Of a stretch of DNA of 6,057 nucleotides, positions 1 through 6,049 are shown piece by piece. The notes below the pieces were generated by a model that saw nothing but the letters and a program-made list of their open reading frames with translations, had not been told where the DNA came from and ran no database searches. Location: the NCBI GenBank assembly GCA_041746415.1, contig JBGTHB010000054.1, positions 1 to 6,057 of the forward strand. The letters run 5' to 3'. The stretch comes from JBGTHB01 sp041746415. GTDB taxonomy: Bacteria; Pseudomonadota; Gammaproteobacteria; Coxiellales; Coxiellaceae. Within the stretch, counting starts at the first letter, position 1. Each line of letters opens with the position of its first letter. Both the position numbers and the translations under genes were made by a program.

Positions 1-1
1 C

Positions 2-211
2 GGTGAACGGCTTATTATTGGTGATGGCGAAATCACGCTCACTATTCTCGATGTTCGTGGCAATCAAGTTCGCATCGGTATTGATGCACCTAAATCTGTT
101 CCAGTACACCGAGAAGAAATTTTCTTGCGCATTCAAGCAGAAGCAAAAACAAAAATTCACACCAAAACACCAACGCGTGTGGTGACAAAAGAAAAAATTG
201 GCATTGAGTAA
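2..211 (+). CDS. csrA: Carbon storage regulator CsrA, 5'-truncated by window edge
   Basis: CsrA is a small dimeric RNA-binding protein. It binds GGA motifs in mRNA leaders and usually blocks translation of the target. The visible 69 codons read from the GERLIIGDGE segment through GNQVRIGIDAPK and VPVHREEIFLRIQ to a TAA stop. This matches the family core, including the HREEI segment that holds the arginine equivalent to E. coli Arg44, which contacts RNA. By comparison with E. coli CsrA (61 aa), about eight N-terminal residues lie before the window, including the other RNA-contact strand (LILTRR-like). After the conserved core comes a basic tail of about 20 residues (TKIHTKTPTRVVTKEK and onward), longer than the E. 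coli tail, so the full protein would be about 77 aa. One extra glycine sits in the GDGE turn. A strong stem-loop follows immediately, so this gene probably ends its transcript. The family call is secure; the role of the extended tail is unknown. Confidence 0.93.
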   Translation, partial: GERLIIGDGEITLTILDVRGNQVRIGIDAPKSVPVHREEIFLRIQAEAKTKIHTKTPTRVVTKEKIGIE

Positions 212-217
212 TCCTGC

Positions 218-245
218 GCCGTTCACTATTGATTAAGTGAACGGC
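218..245 (+). terminator. Rho-independent terminator after csrA
   Basis: Perfect 10-bp inverted repeat: GCCGTTCACT at 218-227 and AGTGAACGGC at 236-245, with an 8-nt AT-rich loop. It starts 6 nt after the csrA stop. The stem has a GC-rich base, but the following T-run is short (ATTTCTG), so termination may be incomplete. Confidence 0.7.
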
Positions 246-272
246 ATTTCTGCACATAAACAAAAATTCTAA

Positions 273-466
273 TCATTTTAAAATCTATGTCATTACGAGC
301 GAGGAACGAGCGTCGCAATCCATGTGCTGATGCTTTTTAATAGCACTGGCACTTTATACCCTGGGATGGGTGCTGGCACCGTCTGGAAGAGTGTCTTAAT
401 CATGCTCGTAAAGTCATCTCCTGAAATGATATGGGTATAGGGGGCATTCTCGCTTTGGTTACACAC
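273..466 (+). repeat. Dispersed intergenic repeat, copy A
   Basis: This ~194-nt non-coding element recurs in the same orientation at 1924-2114. Three blocks are identical between the copies: 305-325 (21 nt), 396-417 (22 nt) and the final 16 nt CGCTTTGGTTACACAC (451-466). The left end (GTCATTACGAGCG ... CGTCGCAATCC) resembles the GTCATTGCGAGCG...GCAATCC type of short repeat scattered through many bacterial genomes. A small hairpin (GGTG/CACC, 369-380) is kept in both copies although the loop differs. No transposase is encoded, so any movement would need outside help. Weak similarity may extend left to about 262. Confidence 0.8.
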
Positions 467-627
467 GCTGCCATTTGCGGTTGTGACAATTATTGGTTGT
501 TTGGCAAAATGCCTTTGCTGCAGACCACGCAGAGATCAAGCTGGTTCTCGACAACAATTGTTGCTGGGAGAAAATAGCAAAGATCAGGAATATGTCACTG
601 CTAGTGCGTGTCTTTTCTCATTTGCCC

Positions 628-658
628 TAGACAATACCAAAAAATGTCCGTTTATAAT
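628..658 (+). promoter_or_regulatory. Candidate sigma70 promoter for the ATPase gene
   Basis: A consensus -10 box TATAAT lies at 653-658. TAGACA at 628-633 matches five of six bases of the -35 consensus. The 19-nt spacer is longer than the ideal 17. Initiation near 665 would give a leader of about 80 nt that carries the palindrome at 709-729 before the start codon at 746. Confidence 0.45.
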
Positions 659-708
659 GCGCAAAACAATATGTATTATGATGTTGTCAAAAGCCACGGT
701 TTATGTAA

Positions 709-729
709 ATATGGAGTCAGACTCCATAT
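709..729. promoter_or_regulatory. Perfect palindrome, possible operator or leader hairpin
   Basis: The arms ATATGGAGTC (709-718) and GACTCCATAT (720-729) are perfect inverse complements around a single central A. The element ends 6 nt before the GAGGTG ribosome binding site and 16 nt before the ATPase start. As DNA it looks like a binding site for a symmetric dimer. As RNA it could fold into a stem with a very tight loop next to the ribosome site. It lacks a T-run, so it is unlikely to be a terminator. The regulator is unknown. Confidence 0.6.
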
Positions 730-745
730 ATTCATGAGGTGTTGA

Positions 746-1885
746 ATGCGCTATCGTGCTCGTCTTCTGGAAGCGAAGCTCAAAGAGTACCTTGGTTTCT
801 TTTCAGTAGTGGGATTGACAGGCCCGCGGCAATCAGGCAAATCCACGTTGCTATTGCATACATTGAGGCAAAAATATCGTTATGTTTCTTTCGATGAGCA
901 TGAGAACGTAGAACAGTTTTACGCAGATCCTAAGCGATTTATGGGTATCTATGATGACCGAGTAATTTTCGATGAAGTGCAAAAAGTCCCAGAAATTTTT
1001 GATTATATTAAAACAGCAGTTGATAAAGATCGCCAGCAGCCAGGCAAGTTTATTCTTACAGGTTCAAGTCAGTTTCATTTGTTGACAAAAGTTACAGAAT
1101 CGTTGGCGGGTAGAATCGGGTTATTAACACTCTTACCGTACCAGTATTCAGAAATGCCTGTTGGTTTGCGGGAGGAGTCAGTTTTTTTGGGTGGGTACCC
1201 GGAGTTAGTAGAAAAAAAATATAGTTTATTTGAAGATTGGTTTGCTACTTACATTAGTACTTACGTTGAGCGTGATGTGCGTACCCTCAGTAATATTGGC
1301 AATATGCTGGATTTTCAGCGTTTGATCCGCTTATTAGCGGCTAATACAGCGCAAGAATTAAATATGTCTCGTTTTGCAAGCGACTTAGGCGTGGACATTA
1401 AAACCATAAAACATTGGCTTTCTATTCTGGAGGCGTCTTACGTCATCTTTTCATTACCTCCTTATTTTAAAAATTATGGAAAACGTGTGGTAAAAAGACC
1501 AAAAATTTACTTTTACGACACAGGTTTAGTGTCTTTTTTCATCGGTATAAACAGCAAAAAAACATTTGAACAAAGTTTATTGAAGGGCCCGGTTTTTGAA
1601 AATTACATTGTTTCGGAAGTGCTAAAACGAGAGCTGCATGCAAGAACTCATGCAGAGCTTTATTATCTGCGCACCAGTAATGCCGAAGAAATTGATTTAA
1701 TTATCGATCGTAAAAAAACAAAAGAACTAATTGAAATTAAAGCCAGCGAAACATTTCATCCGCGAATGAGCAAAACCTTGGATAAATTTCTAGAGAAAGG
1801 CGATAAAGGTTTAGTGATATATCAGGGCAAAGCAAGACAACATGACCCTGTGACAGTGGTGAACTATAAGGATTATTTAACATGA
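746..1885 (+). CDS. AAA_14/DUF4143 family ATP-binding protein
   Basis: This 379-aa protein matches a widespread bacterial and archaeal family of predicted P-loop ATPases whose biological role is poorly defined. An N-terminal AAA_14 domain carries Walker A GPRQSGKST (residues 26-34), Walker B RVIFDEVQ (72-79, with D76/E77) and a sensor-like LTGSSQ (104-109), followed by the family segments ESLAGR (118-123) and GGYPE (149-153). The DUF4143 part follows, with YISTYVERDVR (169-179), a helix-turn-helix-like stretch around 200-235, and YFYDTGL (255-261). The C-terminus has a PD-(D/E)XK-like arrangement: D317, then E330-I-K332 (EIDLII ... IEIKAS). The length is normal for the family and the frame is intact. 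The ATG at 746 is supported by GAGGTG at 736-741. There is no partner gene in the same direction nearby. The gene is bracketed by two direct repeats, which suggests an accessory, exchangeable locus. ATP binding is confidently predicted; nuclease activity is an inference. Confidence 0.92.
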   Translation: MRYRARLLEAKLKEYLGFFSVVGLTGPRQSGKSTLLLHTLRQKYRYVSFDEHENVEQFYADPKRFMGIYDDRVIFDEVQKVPEIFDYIKTAVDKDRQQPGKFILTGSSQFHLLTKVTESLAGRIGLLTLLPYQYSEMPVGLREESVFLGGYPELVEKKYSLFEDWFATYISTYVERDVRTLSNIGNMLDFQRLIRLLAANTAQELNMSRFASDLGVDIKTIKHWLSILEASYVIFSLPPYFKNYGKRVVKRPKIYFYDTGLVSFFIGINSKKTFEQSLLKGPVFENYIVSEVLKRELHARTHAELYYLRTSNAEEIDLIIDRKKTKELIEIKASETFHPRMSKTLDKFLEKGDKGLVIYQGKARQHDPVTVVNYKDYLT

Positions 1886-1889
1886 TAAC

Positions 1890-1912
1890 GCGAGTGTGTT
1901 TTCTCACTCCGC
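1890..1912 (+). terminator. Weak stem-loop after the ATPase gene
   Basis: GCGAGTG (1890-1896) pairs with CACTC plus GC (1905-1912) through one bulged C, with an 8-nt U-rich loop. It lies 4 nt past the TGA stop. The downstream bases are A-rich rather than T-rich, so this may stabilise the mRNA end more than terminate transcription. Confidence 0.3.
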
Positions 1913-1923
1913 TAAAAAATTGT

Positions 1924-2114
1924 TCATTCAAAAATCCATGTCATTGCTCGCGAGAAACGAGCGTCGCAATCCATGTCGTGATGCTTTTTAATGGCACTTT
2001 ATTCTATCCGGCTGCTTTGAGGAGGTGCGTTAGCACCGTCTTGAAGAGTGCTTTAATCATGCTCGTAAAGTCATTTCCGGTATAGAGGGGACATTTCGCG
2101 CTTTGGTTACACAC
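1924..2114 (+). repeat. Dispersed intergenic repeat, copy B
   Basis: Second, directly oriented copy of the element at 273-466, about 191 nt long. The identical blocks are 1956-1976, 2053-2074 and the last 16 nt ending at 2114. The middle part (about 2000-2022) has diverged most. The small hairpin is conserved as GGTGC (2024-2028) and GCACC (2033-2037) around a GTTA loop. It begins 38 nt after the ATPase stop. Reading frames across it, such as 1882-2085, are repeat-derived and unlikely to be genes. Confidence 0.8.
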
Positions 2115-2142
2115 AAGATTTCCCTGGTTCATCTTTTCTTAA

Positions 2143-2167
2143 TGCAACGATGATAATATATCGTGCA
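2143..2167 (+). promoter_or_regulatory. Candidate promoter with imperfect palindrome upstream of the membrane protein gene
   Basis: GATAAT at 2152-2157 matches the -10 consensus at five of six bases. It sits in the centre of an imperfect inverted repeat: TGCAACGAT at 2143-2151 against ATCGTGCA at 2160-2167, with one unpaired base. A dimeric regulator could cover the -10 here. The -35 candidate (TTCATC, 2128-2133) is poor, so the promoter call is tentative. Confidence 0.3.
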
Positions 2168-2192
2168 ATAACCAGTGCGGAGAGACAAATAA

Positions 2193-2774
2193 ATGCCAAG
2201 CACAGAAGCAGCTGATCAATCACGATGCCAAAAAATTCGTAACACAGTTAAATACACTTTAGCTGATCCTGCTTCAGTTTTTTTTATTATTACAGGTCTT
2301 GTGATGATTGAAATAGGTGTTTTTGAAGATCTCCGTGGTCCGGAAGGAAAACAATGGATTGATGCTGTTGGTTTTAGTGTTGGTGGTGCAATTATGACTA
2401 TTGGACCATTTATTCGCATAGCTTATGGGAAAGAGTTAGTAAGAAATGATGCGTTTCGCAATGTAGCACAGCCAGTTGTCAGTGCGGGATTAGCCGTAAC
2501 TTCTGTTTTTTTGATTTTATGCGGTATAGACACCATGCAACGCGCCGGCATTTGTTACAACTCAATGGCATCAACCATAACAGCCAGTGTTTTGGGTTTG
2601 TCATCAACAATTTATTTTATAAGCTTGATGCGTAATATGTGCAAAGAGCATGTTGCAGGTCAAGATCCTCGTCATAGATCAGGTAGTATTAATGGTGATG
2701 CTGATGACTATCAGGAAGTTGAGGATGGAGAATTTAGTGAACCTTCATCCCCAACTAGCCCAGCTAGCAATTAA
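2193..2774 (+). CDS. Putative four-helix membrane protein with acidic Ser/Pro-rich tail
   Basis: I do not recognise the family of this 193-aa protein. Four hydrophobic segments are visible at about residues 27-44, 56-78, 93-112 and 125-146, joined by short loops. The two ends are hydrophilic: a 25-residue N-terminus, and a C-terminal tail from about 147 that is basic at first and then acidic, ending with EVEDGEFSEPSSPTSPASN. There is no cleavable signal peptide, so it is probably an integral membrane protein with both ends on the same side. The ATG at 2193 is preceded by GGAGAG (2179-2184) at 8-nt spacing, a good ribosome site. It stands alone on its strand, after repeat copy B, and converges with the large reverse-strand gene, with 40 nt between the stops. 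The glutamate-rich, Ser-rich tail recalls secretion signals of type IV effectors in Legionella and Coxiella, but that is only a compositional hint. It could equally be a housekeeping membrane protein of unknown function. Confidence 0.75.
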   Translation: MPSTEAADQSRCQKIRNTVKYTLADPASVFFIITGLVMIEIGVFEDLRGPEGKQWIDAVGFSVGGAIMTIGPFIRIAYGKELVRNDAFRNVAQPVVSAGLAVTSVFLILCGIDTMQRAGICYNSMASTITASVLGLSSTIYFISLMRNMCKEHVAGQDPRHRSGSINGDADDYQEVEDGEFSEPSSPTSPASN

Positions 2775-2814
2775 TATTAATCTTACCAGAAAAATGGATT
2801 TTTACTCGATGCTT

Positions 2815-5800
2815 TTACATGTGGTTAGCTCTATTTGCTAACGTATGCCATGTGTTTATACAAGTGTTTAAAAGTGGATATTGCGTGGCATAGTTCTCAC
2901 CAAGGTGGTTAAGCATGCAATCATTAAAACCTTCCTGGGTTTTTTCAGCATCTGAGTGCAGATAAACAGTAACGGCGTTAACTTGAGCAATTGCTTGTTT
3001 TAACTCCTCAGCTTCATGAAGTGTGGCATCATCACGAGTGATATTCGTTAGCAATGCATTAAGAGCATCAGCTTGTTTAGAATCCCTTATATCATTTACG
3101 CGATTTCTGAGACTATCAACGTGTTTGATAAGGACGCTAACTGTGGAATCAATGTGGTCTTTTTCAGCAGCAATAGCATGTTGTTGTGCCGCTGTTATTT
3201 TTTTGAAGCCTATTCTGTTATCAAAGATCCCAAATGTTTTTGTTCCTGCTGTATATTGCTGATTTTTGAATTGATCAAGTATGGAATGGAATTCAGGTAA
3301 TAACGCTATAGAATTTTCTTTGGCTTGTTCTTGGGCAACTTGCACACTGTTTGAAATAGCAGCTATTAAGCTTAATAGCATCTGAGATTTTGCTACTGCG
3401 CTTTGGTTATAGCACCCTCTGTTGTACCATTTGTTAGTTGGGAGTTTTGTTGCATAATTGTTCAGATGTGCAAGCACTGCTATGACTGGAACTCCATCAT
3501 CATTACCTTGAGAAGCAGCATTCTTGCCATTATTTGCGTCAGCTTTTATTTCTTGCCCAGAAGCAGTAGTAACAACTACTTCTTCACTATCTTTACTATC
3601 AGCATCTGAGCTTTTGCGTAAGGGGGATGAGCTTTTATTATCGAGGTCTAACTCGTCATCCGATTCAGTTTCGCTAGCTGCAGATGCAGATGGAGAACGA
3701 GGAGGAAGATAATTATTAACCAGGGGTGCAGCAGGAGTGCGCAGTAATGCTATTGCTCCATGATCTGCACCGGCTTCGAGTAGTTTTTCTAATAGTGGCT
3801 CAAGCGTGTTTATTAGATCCTGATTCCAGCTTGAGCTAGGTTGAGCTCTTAATACAATCAATTTTGTTGTTAGAGATTTTACTTGGTTCTCTAACGTGCT
3901 AGAAAATAAAGCCAGCTTACCTTGAAGCCTAGTCAAAGCTGGTAGAGAATAGTCTTTCTTCCGATCTAGCCAAGTTGAAACCCTGCTGCGCGCTTTTAAT
4001 GCTGAATCTAATTCATCAATTACGAGTGTAATAGCTTCATTATCCCAACTGGGTTGCTTGATTTGTTTAGATAGCTGCTCAAAAGTAAATTTTTTCAAAG
4101 AGTTTATGAATAAATTAGCTTTGTTATTAATTTTGTCTCTTTTGCGCTGAATTTCTGCTCTATTTTGAACTGCTGCATTGTGATTCTTAACTTTCGTGCT
4201 TATTTCACTATGCCTAGTTTTGGCAGTATTGTGATGCGTAACCGCCATGGCGAGTTCGGTTTTTAAATTAATTGCTTTTGCATCAAGTCTACAGGGAAGT
4301 GTGTAGCCCACACTCATTAATAAACTTACTAATGTTTTTTGTGGTAGCTGCTGAAGAAAAGCACAGTCCTCCGCGGAGAGTGTTTCAACACCAATTTCAT
4401 GTAAAAAAATCGCGATAATGGTGTTAGAAATAGCAGAATTAGTAACTAGCAGTGATTTTAAGTCCTCAGCATTCAATGAGGATGTGTCAAGGATGCTTTG
4501 CTTTAATGACTCCCACTCATGTTTTTGCGGTTCGATTTTCTTGTCATAGCTTACAGTCAGTGCTTTAGCAATGACTCGGCCCCACAGCCTATTTATTTTA
4601 TATTCAAAATTCGCACTAAGTTCCGGATGTTGTGGGAAACCAGTGCTCTCATTTGTAGCTGCTTTGCTCAAAACTTTTGAGAACAGCTTACGTCTGATAT
4701 TAGTAGTTTTTTCATCTTGCTTTGGCTCATCATATTGGGAATCGCGTTTCTGCTGAACAAGTTCAAACGTTTTTGCCACAAACTTATCTAAATCTATTGC
4801 TGCTTCAGCTGCGATCTCGCTATCGACTTTTGTTTCCCGTTGCAGGACGTGGTCAGCTTGGAGATCAAGTTGTATGCCATGCTGTATAGAGTCATCAAGC
4901 TGGATCTCTAAACGTTCACTCTGTTTATTTAAAGAAGAAGTTTCATGTTTTAGTTTTGGTATGGCATCTACAGAGGCAAGGATCTCGTTGATATGTTTCG
5001 CCATGCTGGGGGTTATTGCTGCTGATTCAGCAGGCTCGGTAGTTAATAGGTTAAGCAAAGCAAGAGGTGAGCGAGTGAACGTCTTGTGATTAGCTAAAAT
5101 TAATCCTAATACTATGGGGCCAAATGATTCTTCACTTTTTCCATAACTTGAAGAAAGAGCTAGCGTTTGAAATAAATGGTGAGCAGTAATTTCATCGCTA
5201 TTTGATGCTAATAGTTTGTTTCTAAATTCGATCCATGCTTTTCTAGAGTCATCAAAGAAAGATTTAGCAATGGATTTAGCAATGGATTTAGCAGTAGCTT
5301 TAGCAAACTTTTTACCATATTCTTTTTCGGCTTCGTTAATAAGGGCAATAAGCTCAGATTTGTTATTAATTTTCCTCGGTGTAACGCGTAATCGCTCCAG
5401 CTCTTTAGCCACCGGACTGTCATTACCAAACCGCCGCTTGCTTTGAGCTACCAGTGCAGTATGTATGATGCTGATAGCTTGGGTTTGCCCAAGTTCAAGT
5501 TGCTGGTCAATCAGCATTAGCTGTGTAGTTCCAAAAATCAGTTGTTTTTTCTTCGACTTATTTGCCTCATCTCCCTCAGCTATTGCTTTTGCTGCTTCTA
5601 CTGCTTTTTTTCTTTGCGCCGAAGTGGATTGCAGCGCCTCAGGCATGCATTGCTCGAACTTTTTTTTATCAACCCATGTGCAGCCCGCCTCTGCATTTAA
5701 GAAAACACCCTTAAAAATAGCACGGACAGCATTTCGATATTGCTGAGCATAATATAATCTGTCGCTGGCACTGAAGTCGTCACCTTGTTTCTGTTCATTG

Positions 5801-6036
5801 CTGAAATCACTGCTAGCACTGCTGCTTGGCGAACTCGGTCTCGATCCTATGCTAGATAAGCCAGTAGGGCTGGTGGAGGCTTCAGTTGTTGCGACGCTGT
5901 TGTCAGAAGAGGCGCTCGCGCTTCTTGCTAGCAGCTTCGGGTCGGGTTTAGGACCAGCTAGTTTTTGCTGTTGTAGACGCGCTTGCTGTTGTAGACGCGC
6001 TTGAGTGTGCGAATTTGTGAAGTTATAAATTGGCAT
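2815..6036 (-). CDS. Large orphan protein, Ser-rich and mostly helical, possible effector
   Basis: This 1073-aa protein has no domain I recognise. I chose the ATG at 6036 because GGAGAGG lies 6 nt upstream; the in-frame GTG at 6042 would abut that site. Visible parts are: a Gln-rich start with two QQQARL-like units (about 12-25); a disordered Ser/Thr/Pro stretch (about 38-90); helical, charged sequence (about 90-260) containing an AKSI tetrad repeat (about 244-259); a likely coiled-coil stretch rich in Glu, Gln and Leu (about 365-435); more helical sequence (470-770), including LLEKLLEAGAD near 749-756, which resembles a single ankyrin- or TPR-like helix; a second disordered acidic Ser-rich linker (about 778-848); and a helical C-terminal domain (850-1073). 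I see no signal peptide or clear membrane segment. The frame is intact over more than 3 kb, so it is surely a gene. Its size, orphan status and low-complexity linkers fit effector-like proteins of intracellular gammaproteobacteria; a structural or coiled-coil scaffold is the alternative. Confidence 0.88.
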   Translation of the reverse strand: MPIYNFTNSHTQARLQQQARLQQQKLAGPKPDPKLLARSASASSDNSVATTEASTSPTGLSSIGSRPSSPSSSASSDFSNEQKQGDDFSASDRLYYAQQYRNAVRAIFKGVFLNAEAGCTWVDKKKFEQCMPEALQSTSAQRKKAVEAAKAIAEGDEANKSKKKQLIFGTTQLMLIDQQLELGQTQAISIIHTALVAQSKRRFGNDSPVAKELERLRVTPRKINNKSELIALINEAEKEYGKKFAKATAKSIAKSIAKSFFDDSRKAWIEFRNKLLASNSDEITAHHLFQTLALSSSYGKSEESFGPIVLGLILANHKTFTRSPLALLNLLTTEPAESAAITPSMAKHINEILASVDAIPKLKHETSSLNKQSERLEIQLDDSIQHGIQLDLQADHVLQRETKVDSEIAAEAAIDLDKFVAKTFELVQQKRDSQYDEPKQDEKTTNIRRKLFSKVLSKAATNESTGFPQHPELSANFEYKINRLWGRVIAKALTVSYDKKIEPQKHEWESLKQSILDTSSLNAEDLKSLLVTNSAISNTIIAIFLHEIGVETLSAEDCAFLQQLPQKTLVSLLMSVGYTLPCRLDAKAINLKTELAMAVTHHNTAKTRHSEISTKVKNHNAAVQNRAEIQRKRDKINNKANLFINSLKKFTFEQLSKQIKQPSWDNEAITLVIDELDSALKARSRVSTWLDRKKDYSLPALTRLQGKLALFSSTLENQVKSLTTKLIVLRAQPSSSWNQDLINTLEPLLEKLLEAGADHGAIALLRTPAAPLVNNYLPPRSPSASAASETESDDELDLDNKSSSPLRKSSDADSKDSEEVVVTTASGQEIKADANNGKNAASQGNDDGVPVIAVLAHLNNYATKLPTNKWYNRGCYNQSAVAKSQMLLSLIAAISNSVQVAQEQAKENSIALLPEFHSILDQFKNQQYTAGTKTFGIFDNRIGFKKITAAQQHAIAAEKDHIDSTVSVLIKHVDSLRNRVNDIRDSKQADALNALLTNITRDDATLHEAEELKQAIAQVNAVTVYLHSDAEKTQEGFNDCMLNHLGENYATQYPLLNTCINTWHTLANRANHM
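5261..5308 (-). repeat. 12-nt in-frame tandem repeat in the large gene
   Basis: Two identical units GATTTAGCAATG (5261-5272, 5273-5284; plus-strand reading) are followed by two degenerate ones, GATTTAGCAGTA and GCTTTAGCAAAC. On the coding strand they give an alanine-lysine tetrad series (AKAT, AKSI, AKSI, AKSF) inside a helical region. A multiple of three preserves the frame, consistent with slippage. Confidence 0.85.
5965..6003 (-). repeat. 18-nt in-frame tandem repeat near the N-terminus of the large gene
   Basis: Two identical 18-nt units, TTGCTGTTGTAGACGCGC (5965-5982 and 5983-6000; plus-strand reading), are followed by a 3-nt start of a third. They encode a repeated ARLQQQ hexapeptide beginning about 12 residues into the protein. 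Perfect identity points to recent duplication, and copy number could vary between strains. Confidence 0.9.
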
Positions 6037-6042
6037 TCTCAC

Positions 6043-6049
6043 CCTCTCC
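6043..6049 (-). promoter_or_regulatory. Ribosome binding site deciding the start of the large gene
   Basis: GGAGAGG on the reverse strand lies 6 nt before the ATG at 6036, ideal spacing. For the in-frame GTG at 6042 the same site would have no spacer, so the ATG start is preferred. Confidence 0.65.

Larger units (their letters stand above)
467..745. other. Gene-free leader region upstream of the ATPase
   Basis: I see no convincing gene in these 279 nt. The only long reading frame (GTG at 483 to a stop at 735-737) has no Shine-Dalgarno sequence and no recognisable protein, and its stop lies inside the ATPase ribosome binding site. The region holds a small GGCA/TGCC hairpin (503-513), a 12-bp palindrome CAACAATTGTTG (552-563), a promoter candidate (628-658) and a large palindrome (709-729), the last two annotated separately. 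Confidence 0.6.

Noticed and set aside
711..715. ATGGA as a CsrA-binding GGA site in the ATPase leader
   Set aside because: It lies in the stem of the palindrome rather than a loop, and single ANGGA matches are very common; no second site supports it.
483..737. 84-codon forward reading frame (GTG start) between repeat A and the ATPase
   Set aside because: It has no Shine-Dalgarno sequence, unnatural composition and no recognisable motif. It runs through the promoter and palindrome and ends inside the ATPase ribosome site.
1882..2085. 67-codon forward frame overlapping the ATPase stop (ATGA)
   Set aside because: The overlap suggests translational coupling, but the frame is almost wholly translated repeat copy B, and the corresponding stretch of copy A does not keep a similar frame with a start.
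273..2114. Composite transposon or CRISPR-like array formed by the two repeats
   Set aside because: There is no transposase, no terminal inverted repeats and no target-site duplication that I can see, and two ~190-bp copies 1.5 kb apart do not resemble a CRISPR array.
2775..2814. Possible bidirectional terminator between the convergent genes (AAAAAT GG ATTTTT at 2790-2803)
   Set aside because: The stem is purely A-T with a 2-nt loop, which is not a credible terminator hairpin, although some termination must occur near here.
3768..3791. Ankyrin repeat in the large protein (LLEKLLEAGAD)
   Set aside because: Only one helix-like match is visible, with no second repeat or beta-hairpin consensus nearby, so it is mentioned but not called as a domain.
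5208..5429. 73-codon reverse frame with an LLKLLLNPLLNPLLN series
   Set aside because: It is a shadow of the 12-nt repeat in another frame of the large gene.
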